Positions 14,001 through 23,744 of a DNA stretch of 43,869 bases are shown here, in pieces. This DNA comes from Hepatocystis sp. ex Piliocolobus tephrosceles (lineage: Eukaryota; Apicomplexa; Aconoidasida; Haemosporida; Plasmodiidae). A model generated the notes under the pieces. The model was not told where the DNA came from, searched no databases, and saw only the letters and a list, made by a program, of their open reading frames with translations. Position numbers and translations under genes: made by a program. Each line of letters starts with the position of its first letter. Positions within the stretch are counted from its first letter, which is position 1. The DNA lies in assembly GCA_902459845.2 (NCBI GenBank), contig CABPSV020000013.1:1-43869 (forward strand), given 5' to 3'.

Positions 14001-17000
14001 CGTACATAATTTTCATACCTTAAAAAATATCACCTATTTAGAAATGTGTACTTTATGTATTATAAGAAAACATATGGATTGTGAAGTAGTAAATTATAAA
14101 AATGGGTATTATTATAAAGTAAGTAATGAACGTTTATTAAGCGTAGACAAGTTAAATACTTTTTTTTATTATACTAATGATGAAATTATATTATTAATTT
14201 TGTCTTTTATATGTGAAAACAAATATCTTAATGTATGCGATTTGTATTTATTTTTATCATTTTTAACGACATCAATTAATAATATATCGAGAATAAGTAA
14301 AGATTCATACAGAAAGTACATATTGTTATTTTTTGAAAAGTTTTTTATTTATTATCAGAGAATGGTGGAGTTGGATCGAAAAGCAAATGGTAAGGTGTCT
14401 AGCATGATACGTGATGGTACGCGTTATAATGTATGTGGTAGTGTATGTGATACATTGTCAGATAACTTGAGTAAAAGTGCACATAAAGAAGAAAAAGATA
14501 TTAACATCCGAAAAGATCACAAAACATATATTTACGAAAATGAAATTAATAGTGTTAACATAAAAAATGCACAAGACGAAAGGTTAAAGAGTTTTGGTAA
14601 GATAAACAATATGGCATCTGTTTTTTCTTTCCTTTATGGCAACATGACGTTTATAAATACGAAATATAATGGTGATAACGGTGCATGTGGTGGTAACAGT
14701 ACACGTGGTGGTAACAGTGCATGTGGTGGTAACAGTGCATGTGGTGGTAACAGTACATATAATAATAACAGTACATGTGAAAGAGAATTTGTTAATACAC
14801 CTTCTTTAGAAACTATGTACTCATCTTGCTTATTTTATTCAACCAATAAAGATTACCTGAATACAACACAAGGCATCTTTTTATATAATTATTATTTAAT
14901 GAATATACTTTTCATTTTGTTTAAAAATTTAAATAAAGATATGAACATCGAGGCATCTATTTATTGCTCTGACATTTTAAATAGCATTATTGATAATTTT
15001 GCACATTTTGAAAATATAAATTTTTTTTTTTTTCTATACAATATACAAACAACTTGGAAAGAATTTTATATATTGTCCAAAGAAATGTTTATTAAAACGG
15101 TAAACATGATATTATTAAGAAAGCAAAATATGGAACATTTAAATAGGTCTATTTTGTCATTATTTAAATCACATAAACAATCAGATCATTCTTATACAGC
15201 TTTTTTGTTAAGAGTTTGTTTCATGACGTTAAATTATAACATGCCTAAAATGTCAATGATGATGATGATAAAAGAAAAACAGTTTCAACTTAGATCTTCC
15301 TTATATAAAAATAAAATGAATAAAAAAAATACTGATCTGATGGTAATATGTAAAAATCGAAATAGTGTGAAATTAAATGTTAGTAATAATGTTTTATTTA
15401 AAGAAGGGGGTAATGACTTTTTCAATTGTTTTATTAACACTAGTTATATTAAAAGTATAAAAGTAAGAAACAAGTATTTAATTAATTATATAAATTATTT
15501 ATTTAGTGACACACAACTATATGATATAATAATTAATAAAAATACACCTTTATATATACTATATAGTTTTATTAATAAAATTAAAAAAGAAAGTTTGATT
15601 AAATTAAATAAACATAGCGATTTAGAACAGAGTGAAATGTATAAGTTAGCGTATTATATAAATGAGTTTATATTATATTTAACTGAAAATGTAAATTTCG
15701 TTAAACATATCGATGACATAAATTATTATATATATTTTTGTCACATAAACATTTGTAGATTTAAGACATATTTAAATTGTAATAAAATCGATTATGTTAA
15801 CTTTTTTTTGCATGAAAATAATAATAATGTTAATATTAGTACTGTTTTTTACAATAATCACGTAAGTAATAGTAACAAAGACGATTCTGGATCTTATTAT
15901 AACTATTTAATATTATTAAAAATATACATTTGTAATATTTTATATTATTTTTTTAACTATCTAAACTTTTTATTTTTAAATAATTCTAAGAGCTTTTTTT
16001 TTGATTGTAGAGGACATCTAATATTTGAAAAAGAAAATGAACAAGAAACAACCTCTATAATTATTTGGTTGTCTATTAAGTATATATGTACATTAATAAC
16101 ATCTATAATCAATTTTGCTTTTAAATTTAATATAACATATGATTCACAGTTTTGTCACGAACCTTCCTCGAATGGAGGTTTTACTTCAAATGATACTTTG
16201 CTAACAAAGGGACATACGTTTGTAAAAGGTGGTGTGAAAGGTGGTGTAAATGGTGGTGTGAAAGGTGGTGTGAAAGGTGGTGTAAATGGAGGTATAAATG
16301 GTGATGTACAAGGCGATGCACATGACAATTCGCAGTGTCACACACATTTTAACCCACAAGAAGACACACAATATCACACGCAGAACAACATTAGGGGTTC
16401 CAAAAAAAGTGTCATCTATTTTTTCAGTAACATAGAAATGCATTATATAATTCAAAATATGTTATGTTTGTTGCTATATTCTAAGCACACCGGATGTCAG
16501 GAATATTTATACGATTGTATACTCAACATTTGCAAAATTTTAGTAATAAAAACGAATGGAAATATGCAGATAATTCCTCTATTTTACGTATATTATCTTT
16601 TACATATTTTTAAAACTGAAAAGGATGATATAAAAAAGGAAAAGGAGAAAGATGATGATATAGCTAACCAGAATAAACAAAATGAAATGTACAGAACGGA
16701 TAAGTATTTAAGTAACACAAAGGAAAAAACAAATAAAGAAGGTTTTACATATCAAAGTTTTAATAAAGACAGTAATAACAAGTATAACGAAGACGAATGT
16801 AATAATACATACGATATTGATAGTACTGTAGAAAAGGAAAAACATGACAAAATAGACTTTTTGAACAAAATCATGAACAAATTGAACCAAGTACTAACCT
16901 CAGGAAAAAATGGGAACGTCGATATTGATAAGCTACTAAACATGGACAGTTTTATAGATATGTTTAACTATGAAGAAGCTAAAAAATTATGTGTTATTGT

Positions 17001-20000
17001 AAATAATAAGTTCAATTTATGCAATGAAGTTAACAAAATAAAAGAGGAAAAACATGTGTTCAATTCGGACCAACATGAGAAGACATCATTTAAAATAAAT
17101 GAAAAATTAAAAAAGCTTGTATTTGATAATAAAAGAAGTAATATAAATTTTTTAAGAAAATCAAATAATATGTGTTTAACTATTAGTTCCCTTACTCGGT
17201 CGTATAAAATAAAAGAACAATGCATTATATATAATTTTATAATAAAAATTATTCTAAATTATTTATATAATGGTGATAATAAATATAAAAAGGTTACCTG
17301 TTTAAATATAATAAAGCATATATATACTATTTTAGATAATAAAACATTGTATGAGCATATTAATGATATATATAAAATTTCATTACGTTATTATACAAGC
17401 AATTTTTTTTGTTTAAAAAATTCAAGTACTTCATTATATAATATTTTAATAAAACGGTTATTAGCCAAAATGAACTGTTCTTATCACGTCTCTTCCAATA
17501 TGTATTATTTTTGTACAGGAAGTAAAACAAGGTTACTTAAAAATATAAATTTAACCTTTTACGATTTACTTAATTCTGTTAATTTGTTAAACATATTCTT
17601 CAAACTCTTTAATAACAAATGTGCATTTATTAAAAAATATTTTTATAATAAGCAAAAAAGGTATAACGTTTTTTTTAACTATTCTAATATTTATGCTGAA
17701 TTTATTCCTATTTTAGCATTTTTATCAAACATTATTGTTTTTAACAATGACGATTATTTTTTGTTATATAATAAAAAAGGAAATTTGAAAGAAGCTTGTC
17801 GTGCGTGTGGTGGTGACACTATGAGAGGATATAAGGAAGCAGTACCACTTACTGTTGTAACAGATGTAAAAAAATATGAGGAAGAAGATGATGGTGATAA
17901 TGTATCTAAAGGTACCAATATAAATAGCTCTAATCCGAAAGAGAGCAGTTTAAATATTTATTTTTATTTTTTAAATTTTTTTAAAAAATTATTAAAATAT
18001 GGTAACTATTTTGTTCAGGTGTTAATATGTAGAATAGTTGTTAATGTATATTTACATATTTATATAAAATTGAAAAAAGAGAAATTGATTTTTTATTTTT
18101 TGCATAAGGTAATCAGAAATTGTAAAACAAAAACGAATAAAAATTGCTATTTTCTGTTGTTTATCGAATTTATAAAAAGAAAAGAAACGAAAATGTTAAT
18201 AGAAAATAATAAAAAGAAATTTAGACATATATTTTTTCAGTTTTTAACTATTTTGGTAAAAAGTAACATATATTCAGAAATATTGTTACTATTACAAATA
18301 TTAAATTTTTTATATGATAAAATAGAAATATCAATACATAAAAATATAATATTACTATTATTCAGTAAGTTAACAATGTATAAAAATGATATGTACTTAT
18401 CTGTACTAATTAACGAATTACTAATAAAAATAACAAAAACTATTGTTAATTTTATTGTTATTTTAGAATTACACATATCAAATAAAAACGAACATACCAT
18501 AGAATCTTTTTTGTACATATGGTTCTTGCATATCAAGCAGAATAACAAAAAAGAATTCCAAGCTAAAGAAAATATACACAGCGAAATATGCACTTATGAT
18601 GCCTTTATGTATAAAGAAAAATGTAAAAAAAAAAAAGAAATACTACAGCAACGCTTACATAGAAAATCATTTGATCAAAAGTGGGTGCTCGACAATTGCA
18701 TTAACAAGCATGTTGAACCTACTAAAGAAGAAACCTTTGATAAGAGGATATACATTTATGCATATTTATTACTCTTTGAAATTCTTAATATGTTTCAAAA
18801 TAACATAAAAATAAAAAAATACTGCTTTAGTATTTTATTAAGTATTATAAAATTTATATCTATCGAGAATTTGTTTATATTTGACAAGATGAAAGATTAT
18901 TTTATTAAAAATGTTAAGCAAGCTTATTTGGACAAGTATGTTATAGCTTATAGTTACCATGTGTGTGTGAAATATTTTGCTACCACTGGTTGTGTTGGTT
19001 GTGCGTGTGGTTATGATAGTAGTAACAGTAGTGGTAGTAACAGTAGTGGTAGTAACAATAGTGGTAGTACCAGTAGTGGTAGTAACAATAGTGGTAGTAA
19101 CAGTAGTGACAGTAACAATGGTGATAGTAACAGTAGTGACAATAACAATGGTGATAGTGACAGTAACTGTAGTGACAGTGACAAGGGTAGTGGAGAAAAA
19201 GTTTATAATATTGCAGAATTAAATTTATTTACTCAAGCCATTATCGATTATGTTGACAAAGAAAAGGAAATACTTATATCATTATGCGATATCAAATGTG
19301 ATGAAATGAATGCTGCTATTTTTAATTATGCTTATTTTTTTATTCTTACTTTTATGAATTTTTTTTCGCTGTTATATAACAAAAATTCAAAATCTCATCG
19401 AAAATATTTTATGAACTCTTTTGCGAGTTATGGAATCATAGAATATAACTATAACGAATTACAACAAAAGGAAGAATCAATTAGACAAATTGGAAAAATG
19501 AATAATAATAATAATAAAAATGTAATTTCACAAATGGATCAAACGGAGGTATCATTTGGTAAATATGATATACATGACAATTGTTTATCATGGAAAATGC
19601 AAAAGAAAAAAAGCACACATTTTAGTGATAAAAAAAAACACACAATGGCTAATAATAATGCTACTGTGTATGGGACAGAGCATGGTACAGACATAAATAG
19701 CAAATACTCAAAGTGGTATAAGAATGATTTGAATATATATTTAAGAAATATAATATGTAATAGAATAATAAAAGGGAATACATCTATTGATGTTATATAT
19801 ATTAAAAATCCACTGAAACATGTTAGAAAGTATAATTTATATACTTCCTTTTTTACAGTATTATATAGTGGATTAATATTTATGTTAAATGATGAAAGTG
19901 AATTAATAAGATATAGAATTATTGTTATATTATTAAATTTTATGAAAAACAAATCATTAAATATAAGTAAAAATATAAAAAGTGTGATATGTACCGAATA

Positions 20001-21126
20001 TTTTATTTATTATATATCTAATTTTTTTAATAATATAACCTTAAATATTTTAACTTTTTGTATTTATCAAACGAAAAGTTATATTAAAAATTATAGTTTA
20101 TATTACAATCCTATAAAATTGTTTGATCAAGAAAAATATAACTTATATATAAACAATGTATTATTAAATCATATGTTTTTGTTTTATTATATGTATAACA
20201 TTATTCAAATGAATAAGAAAAAATGCTTTTTATGTTTAAAATACACGGACGTTGACAGCAATATGAATAATATATGTAAAAAATGTAGTGTCTATGATGA
20301 AGGACAGTTGTCTGGTAGCAATTATACACTTTGGGAGAACATATCTAGGATAGATAGTAAGTTGGTTATTCACAGTAACGGTAGAAGGATCAAAACTAAT
20401 AATATAAATAAAGTAACAAATGTTGAAAAATATGATAATTTTGACTATTACGACTACCATAGTAAACAAAAAAAACTCGACTTTTACATTTTTCTCGATT
20501 CCATGAGTAACCAAAAAAAGGAAATATTAGTATCTAAAGATATAACAGTTTCAAATATATATATGTTAAAAAATTGCAAATACGATTTATCTATATTAAG
20601 ATATTGGAGGACATGGAAGAACATTATAAATAAGTTAAAAATAAAAAGAGATAGTTGTAAGCATAAGCATGGTAAGTTTGTAAATAATATAGAACAGTCA
20701 TTTATTATAACATTTTTATCATCTATGAAAATGAGATACGTTGAAAAAATTAAAAAAAGTTTAAATATATATTTACAACTATTATGTTATAATACAAATA
20801 TAGATTTCTTTGATTGTAATTTTATTATATGTTTAAATAATTTATTCAATAAAATAGTACTACTTTTAATTAACCTATATATATTTTTTCATAAAAATGT
20901 GATGTTATATTATAACAGTTATTTTTATTATGAAATAAAAGATATACACGAGAAATGCATACGAATTTGCAACATTTTTGAATCAACAAAAAATCAAATT
21001 AACCCATTTTTGTTGAAAACTTTAAAGTTATTATTAGTTCTATTGTATGGTAGTATGTATATAAAAAATAGAAGTTTTTTTTTTGACATATACACATTAT
21101 TATATTCTTTAAAGTGTTCGATCTAG
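11047..21126 (+). CDS. Giant THADA/Trm732-like (DUF2428) protein
   Basis: Single-exon 3359-residue protein, probably the parasite THADA/Trm732 homologue. In yeast and humans that family partners the Trm7/FTSJ1 methyltransferase for 2'-O-methylation of tRNA position 32. Evidence is motif similarity by eye. Residues about 2083-2190 follow the DUF2428 core order: a CLNIIKHIYTIL helix, then KNSSTSLYNILIKRLLAKM (near 2124; compare the family RNSA..LFSALI.RIFG), then FYDLLNSVNLLNIFFKLF (compare FFSR.P.L..FLL). Near 2940 is LNDESELIRYRIIVILL, and near 3024 KLFDQEKYNLYINNVLL (compare LF..E..NLY). The protein is otherwise alpha-helical, HEAT/ARM-like in character, and swollen by low-complexity inserts. 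A C-x2-C-x13-C-x2-C motif lies at about 3060-3080. It is far longer than the about 1900-residue human protein. Start: the first ATG of the frame, in an A-rich context. If the homology fails, it is a conserved-type protein of unknown function. Confidence 0.7.
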   Translation: MSGLYYYENAKKRELFEITQELSELHKIVTKNIESFDILKKKKVLASWKKCNIYITDLKFHLTEFFDTYTNFDNVNDINLLIGEYFIYLIIYLKNSKIKHTFFKIIYYHIFYNNKWKEKLIYHFLRSLFFNKQHKYDTDTKCKTLIIEYIINNSDIFTEHNIRFFYSNILRYINNTLKINFFKKNQNYLNIFANFLTTFNNNATIELTCDILKAFFIISKNLKKILLHFPFDKDICTHVCLMHEQLKHIIHIYETNIYKILDEKKKSSPVCMVTKNNIVLVAHAYYHVNTISVNNANISYEHDINESCKHSFTDQIIKNDNFILKVENDNDGKQSCGSNSNDTEINAEINFNACNNTFANNNEFVLRKEKKEGKKNLEKCGIENIKKDNKQNDQIDISCNNCYCSLFDKHLFLINRINELLQACNNVIKKKNRENPFLTLCKYRSILIIKYKNIKDVSIDDTFNYFILFFKIKKLLNQNINNPFFIFLCLESISFWLQKNEKLQYVFEKTNKDVITNEQTKQNVFFLDKKVIYYREKKHSKNILINDEDKNGLYMDGYDLNCECVDIPKKHNCDSTDICDRKSLKYQHNKEYNLNLIQEMNTYEWNDRKKKNNKYICCEQLFTSVAKKKKEINNNLLVSESMVPQCVLNNHEYYLLNNEEDDGVVNSYIQCFKSHFKIFTNNEKIVFLKNLYFVLINSILFLLKKYVWYNIKKIWNSCINIYDFLLTSKKNIFIKTKIYENLIYIVYNQEKKKKYLSLSLLFKHFKNCIFEKNILEHLFYCFFHEDDIFLFNLYELIKQCIKYIFISHKNKYILYYILVKNILITNTFGFRTIYIKKIVELFYENDSSYLSFLLNKEYKDIKIYFDKNYEENLQATKSKLYINKKKNSNSDRSSDGKDGDIRSDSVIYFNKSNDVYKVTSDKYLHFIKKKLFEKDTDIDVIEYNYVTYKEEENIFLNYQTVCMNSSDKKKKLKQVKQILESKKYFVHNFHTLKNITYLEMCTLCIIRKHMDCEVVNYKNGYYYKVSNERLLSVDKLNTFFYYTNDEIILLILSFICENKYLNVCDLYLFLSFLTTSINNISRISKDSYRKYILLFFEKFFIYYQRMVELDRKANGKVSSMIRDGTRYNVCGSVCDTLSDNLSKSAHKEEKDINIRKDHKTYIYENEINSVNIKNAQDERLKSFGKINNMASVFSFLYGNMTFINTKYNGDNGACGGNSTRGGNSACGGNSACGGNSTYNNNSTCEREFVNTPSLETMYSSCLFYSTNKDYLNTTQGIFLYNYYLMNILFILFKNLNKDMNIEASIYCSDILNSIIDNFAHFENINFFFFLYNIQTTWKEFYILSKEMFIKTVNMILLRKQNMEHLNRSILSLFKSHKQSDHSYTAFLLRVCFMTLNYNMPKMSMMMMIKEKQFQLRSSLYKNKMNKKNTDLMVICKNRNSVKLNVSNNVLFKEGGNDFFNCFINTSYIKSIKVRNKYLINYINYLFSDTQLYDIIINKNTPLYILYSFINKIKKESLIKLNKHSDLEQSEMYKLAYYINEFILYLTENVNFVKHIDDINYYIYFCHINICRFKTYLNCNKIDYVNFFLHENNNNVNISTVFYNNHVSNSNKDDSGSYYNYLILLKIYICNILYYFFNYLNFLFLNNSKSFFFDCRGHLIFEKENEQETTSIIIWLSIKYICTLITSIINFAFKFNITYDSQFCHEPSSNGGFTSNDTLLTKGHTFVKGGVKGGVNGGVKGGVKGGVNGGINGDVQGDAHDNSQCHTHFNPQEDTQYHTQNNIRGSKKSVIYFFSNIEMHYIIQNMLCLLLYSKHTGCQEYLYDCILNICKILVIKTNGNMQIIPLFYVYYLLHIFKTEKDDIKKEKEKDDDIANQNKQNEMYRTDKYLSNTKEKTNKEGFTYQSFNKDSNNKYNEDECNNTYDIDSTVEKEKHDKIDFLNKIMNKLNQVLTSGKNGNVDIDKLLNMDSFIDMFNYEEAKKLCVIVNNKFNLCNEVNKIKEEKHVFNSDQHEKTSFKINEKLKKLVFDNKRSNINFLRKSNNMCLTISSLTRSYKIKEQCIIYNFIIKIILNYLYNGDNKYKKVTCLNIIKHIYTILDNKTLYEHINDIYKISLRYYTSNFFCLKNSSTSLYNILIKRLLAKMNCSYHVSSNMYYFCTGSKTRLLKNINLTFYDLLNSVNLLNIFFKLFNNKCAFIKKYFYNKQKRYNVFFNYSNIYAEFIPILAFLSNIIVFNNDDYFLLYNKKGNLKEACRACGGDTMRGYKEAVPLTVVTDVKKYEEEDDGDNVSKGTNINSSNPKESSLNIYFYFLNFFKKLLKYGNYFVQVLICRIVVNVYLHIYIKLKKEKLIFYFLHKVIRNCKTKTNKNCYFLLFIEFIKRKETKMLIENNKKKFRHIFFQFLTILVKSNIYSEILLLLQILNFLYDKIEISIHKNIILLLFSKLTMYKNDMYLSVLINELLIKITKTIVNFIVILELHISNKNEHTIESFLYIWFLHIKQNNKKEFQAKENIHSEICTYDAFMYKEKCKKKKEILQQRLHRKSFDQKWVLDNCINKHVEPTKEETFDKRIYIYAYLLLFEILNMFQNNIKIKKYCFSILLSIIKFISIENLFIFDKMKDYFIKNVKQAYLDKYVIAYSYHVCVKYFATTGCVGCACGYDSSNSSGSNSSGSNNSGSTSSGSNNSGSNSSDSNNGDSNSSDNNNGDSDSNCSDSDKGSGEKVYNIAELNLFTQAIIDYVDKEKEILISLCDIKCDEMNAAIFNYAYFFILTFMNFFSLLYNKNSKSHRKYFMNSFASYGIIEYNYNELQQKEESIRQIGKMNNNNNKNVISQMDQTEVSFGKYDIHDNCLSWKMQKKKSTHFSDKKKHTMANNNATVYGTEHGTDINSKYSKWYKNDLNIYLRNIICNRIIKGNTSIDVIYIKNPLKHVRKYNLYTSFFTVLYSGLIFMLNDESELIRYRIIVILLNFMKNKSLNISKNIKSVICTEYFIYYISNFFNNITLNILTFCIYQTKSYIKNYSLYYNPIKLFDQEKYNLYINNVLLNHMFLFYYMYNIIQMNKKKCFLCLKYTDVDSNMNNICKKCSVYDEGQLSGSNYTLWENISRIDSKLVIHSNGRRIKTNNINKVTNVEKYDNFDYYDYHSKQKKLDFYIFLDSMSNQKKEILVSKDITVSNIYMLKNCKYDLSILRYWRTWKNIINKLKIKRDSCKHKHGKFVNNIEQSFIITFLSSMKMRYVEKIKKSLNIYLQLLCYNTNIDFFDCNFIICLNNLFNKIVLLLINLYIFFHKNVMLYYNSYFYYEIKDIHEKCIRICNIFESTKNQINPFLLKTLKLLLVLLYGSMYIKNRSFFFDIYTLLYSLKCSI
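14671..14779 (+). repeat. GGNSACGGNST minisatellite in the THADA-like gene
   Basis: Five to six copies of an 18-base unit encoding GGNSAC/GGNSTR-type hexapeptides, near residues 1209-1244. The G content is far above the surrounding coding DNA, as expected of a locally expanded low-complexity insert. Confidence 0.8.
16226..16320 (+). repeat. KGGVNGGV minisatellite in the THADA-like gene
   Basis: Tandem 12-base units (ggtggtgtgaaa/ggtggtgtaaat) encoding KGGV/NGGV tetrapeptides, near residues 1727-1758. G-rich on the coding strand, low complexity, in an otherwise helical protein. Confidence 0.8.
19015..19196 (+). repeat. SNSSGSNNSG serine-rich repeat in the THADA-like gene
   Basis: Imperfect 12-base repeats (agtggtagtaac) encode a Ser/Asn/Gly stretch that grades into Ser/Asn/Asp (near residues 2657-2716). 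All three G-bearing inserts of this gene are trinucleotide-phased and so keep the frame. Confidence 0.8.
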
Positions 21127-21138
21127 ATGAGAGGAAAT

Positions 21139-21169
<31 letters not shown>

Positions 21170-21578
21170 TTGCTATGAAGTTATTAAAAGACAGAAGATG
21201 GAGGTGGAAGACGCATACAATACACATTTGACCTCTCGCTGACAATTTTATTTTCTTATTTAGTTTTGTTTATATAAACATGGATACACATATGTATGCA
21301 TATGTATTTTTACTTATTTATTCTTTTTGTATGTTTTAGTTTTAAAATTTTTTTTTAAATATATATATATATGTACACATTTGGTAAAATGTTTGTGTCT
21401 TTTTAAAATGAGAAAAATTATATAAAAAACAAAAACAAAATGCAATAATACCATACCATTACAACATACGAATCTAGCATTATCAAGTGATATGTGTATA
21501 TGCATACAATTGCATAGGTGCACTTGACTCAGTATATACACACATATTAAAAAAAAAATATATATATATTTTGGTTTC
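21127..21578. other. Intergenic DNA between convergent genes
   Basis: 3' flanks of the THADA-like gene (+) and the small zinc-finger gene (-). Contains a poly-A run near 21141-21165 and (TA)n near 21360-21371. The minus-strand open frame across 21314-21643 overlaps the zinc-finger gene in another frame and looks like noise. Confidence 0.65.
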
Positions 21579-22305
21579 TCAAGAATCGGTAAATTTTTCA
21601 GGGAAACATTCCTTAACGTCTTTATTGTGTCTATTTTGAGCATGTTCGGCTAACTGTGCTACGCTTTGCGTCTTCATAAACGCAGTATAACAAACCTTAT
21701 GAAAATAAAGTAAAATAAATAAATAATATAAGTTTAAAAAATTTGAGTATGTATATATATATATTTGTCTGAATATATACATATATTTTTTTTACACATG
21801 ATGGCGATCCGTTATGCGCGTACAAAATATTATCATAAAATATAATGACATTTTTGGGCAAGTTTTAAATAAAGTAAAAATATATTTACACTATAATCAT
21901 GTAGAAATATGCATATATATCAACATTTGGTTAGGAATTCTTTTGTTTTATGCATGCATATATATATACATACTTTACAAACAACATTTAAGGCGTCTTT
22001 ATTAGCTTTTATTTGAGATTTCCCTCCTTTAACTTCCACATTTTTCCTCTCCCTTGCTTGATTTCGTTTCTGCGCAAAATTGACAAGTTTATAACGAATA
22101 CGTAAAATGACGAATGTGCATTTTTCTTTTTTTTTTTTTTTTTTTGCTTTTTTTTTGTTATTTTTTTTTGTTGTTTTTTTCTTTTTCATTTTTTTTTCTC
22201 ATTTTTTTTTCTCATTTTTTTTTCTCATTTTTTTTTCTCATTTTTTTTTCTCAGTTTTTTTTCTCATTTTTTTAAACTCACACAAGCGTTACTCCCTTTA
22301 CCCAT
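21579..22305 (-). CDS. Small C2H2 zinc-finger protein, ZNF706/At2g23090-like, three exons
   Basis: A 78-residue protein from three exons in matching phase: 22305-22282 (8 codons), 22069-21974 (32 codons), 21695-21579 (38 codons plus stop). The N terminus reads MGKGSNACKRNQARERK, the basic 4F5-like start typical of the family (compare MGGGNGQKAKMARERN in plants). The C-terminal half carries one C2H2 finger: CKVCYTAF, then a His-containing helix AEHAQNRH, ending in the family-like KECFPEKF. Donor and acceptor sites are GTGAGT..CAG and GTATGT..AAG. The finger's first cysteine pair is split by intron 2. The family is conserved in eukaryotes; ZNF706 has been linked to repression of gene expression and to protein aggregation, and its role in Plasmodium is unknown to me. 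Confidence in gene and family is high because the joined protein matches over its whole length. Confidence 0.9.
22185..22272. repeat. T-rich 13-bp tandem repeat in zinc-finger gene intron 1
   Basis: Six or seven copies of catttttttttct lie within the first intron of the minus-strand zinc-finger gene. On the minus strand this is an A/G-only stretch. The open frame it produces on the plus strand is an artefact. Confidence 0.75.
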
Positions 22306-23744
22306 CTTAATGTTCTAGGTTATTATCTCCCTTTTAAATTAATAAAAAAAAAAAAAAAAATTATCAAAAGTGGATTGTAAAAAAAACAGTTTTAAGGTTA
22401 AACAAAATATATATTTATTTAAATTATTAAAAGAATCATAATTTATATACTGTATAATAGTTGAACAAATAATAATTCATTAAAAATTATTTGAAGCGGC
22501 TCAAATAATATCATTGCTTCAGTAAAAAAAAAAAAAATAAAAAAATACAATTTATCTATGAGATTATATTCATTAATAAAGATTACATATGTTGCATACA
22601 TTTAAGTGTATATATATATAATAAATAAAATTTAAGAAATATAATATCTGAAAGAAAATATATAATAATGGAATTATTTTAACAAAATGAAAAAAAAATA
22701 AAAATATATAAAATAAATAAACAAATAAATAGGTAAAAACTAATTTAAAAATGTTTATTATTTGCTATAAATGAAAGGTGTCAAATTAATAATTTTATAT
22801 TAAGAAAATGACATCATAGCAAAAAATATAGTAAAATTATAAAAAGAGAAAAAGGCTGTAATAAAAGTAATATAATAAAATGAAAAAAAAAAAAAAAAAT
22901 ATAGAGTACTACCATGAGCACCTAAAAATAAGTGCAAACGCGTATAAATAAGTGCAAACGCGTATAAATAAGTGCAAACGCGTATAAATAAGTGCAAACA
23001 GGAGTAAATAAGTGCAAACAGGAGTAAATAAGTGCAAACAGGAGTAAATAAGTGCAAACAGGAGTAAATAAGTGCAAACAGGAGTAAATAAGTGCAAACA
23101 GGAGTAAATAAGTGCAAACGCGTATAAATAGGTGCAAACATGCGTATACAAGCGAGCACAAATAAGCACAAGAAAACACAAACAAACAACAAACAAACAT
23201 ACACAAGCACATACAGATATATCTTAAACTAAAAAAGCTTAAAAAGATAAAACCTCTATAGTGGAAATTATTTCAATATAACAACGCAGCTTTATTTTTT
23301 TTCAATATACTTACATAAAAGTATTAATAGGGGCGTTTTTACTAATGTTTTTACATGTTAAAAACGCATTTATTTATTTATTTTTTTTTATATTTATATA
23401 AAACACAGTTTCTACACTTTGAAAATTCATTTTACCATTTTTTTAATTTAAAAGTTTTTTATCCGTTGTTTTAAGATTTTTTTTTTTTTTTATTCTTTCT
23501 ATATTTTGAAAGAAACCTTTCACTTGCTAATAATATTTTAAAAAATAATAATTTAAAGATTTAATGGAGGTTTTATTTTTTTTATTTTTTTTTTTCATAA
23601 TAGTGTGATGTTTTATGAAAAAAAATAAAAAGGCAAACATTGATAAAGGCGATATAAAAAAAAAAAAAAAAAAAAAAAAATAACAACATTGACATATGCT
23701 ATTGATATAAACTGCTAGAGAAAACGGCTTATGTTGCTTACTTT
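22306..23744. other. Intergenic DNA with a minisatellite
   Basis: Spacer between the zinc-finger gene's start and the kleisin gene's stop (both minus strand). Apart from the 20-bp minisatellite at 22926-23147 it holds poly-A runs (about 22346-22361, 22883-22899, 23657-23681), a poly-T run near 23477-23491, and short (TA)n. No gene is seen. Confidence 0.65.
22926..23147. repeat. 20-bp minisatellite, about eleven copies
   Basis: Regular 20-base tandem unit aaataagtgcaaacgcgtat, with a second variant in which cgcgtat becomes aggagt plus a. Three copies of the first type are followed by about six of the second, then the first type again. The shared core is agtgcaaac. Because 20 is not a multiple of three, all minus-strand frames stay open and give long spurious Cys/Leu/Tyr-rich translations; these are not genes. 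Confidence 0.9.

Noticed and set aside
18977..19222. Val/Thr-rich 81-residue plus-strand frame
   Set aside because: Shadow of the Ser/Asn repeat of the THADA-like gene read in another frame.
22800..23212. Three overlapping minus-strand frames of 95-136 residues rich in Cys/Leu/Tyr
   Set aside because: They are translations of the 20-bp minisatellite in all three frames, with no conserved features.
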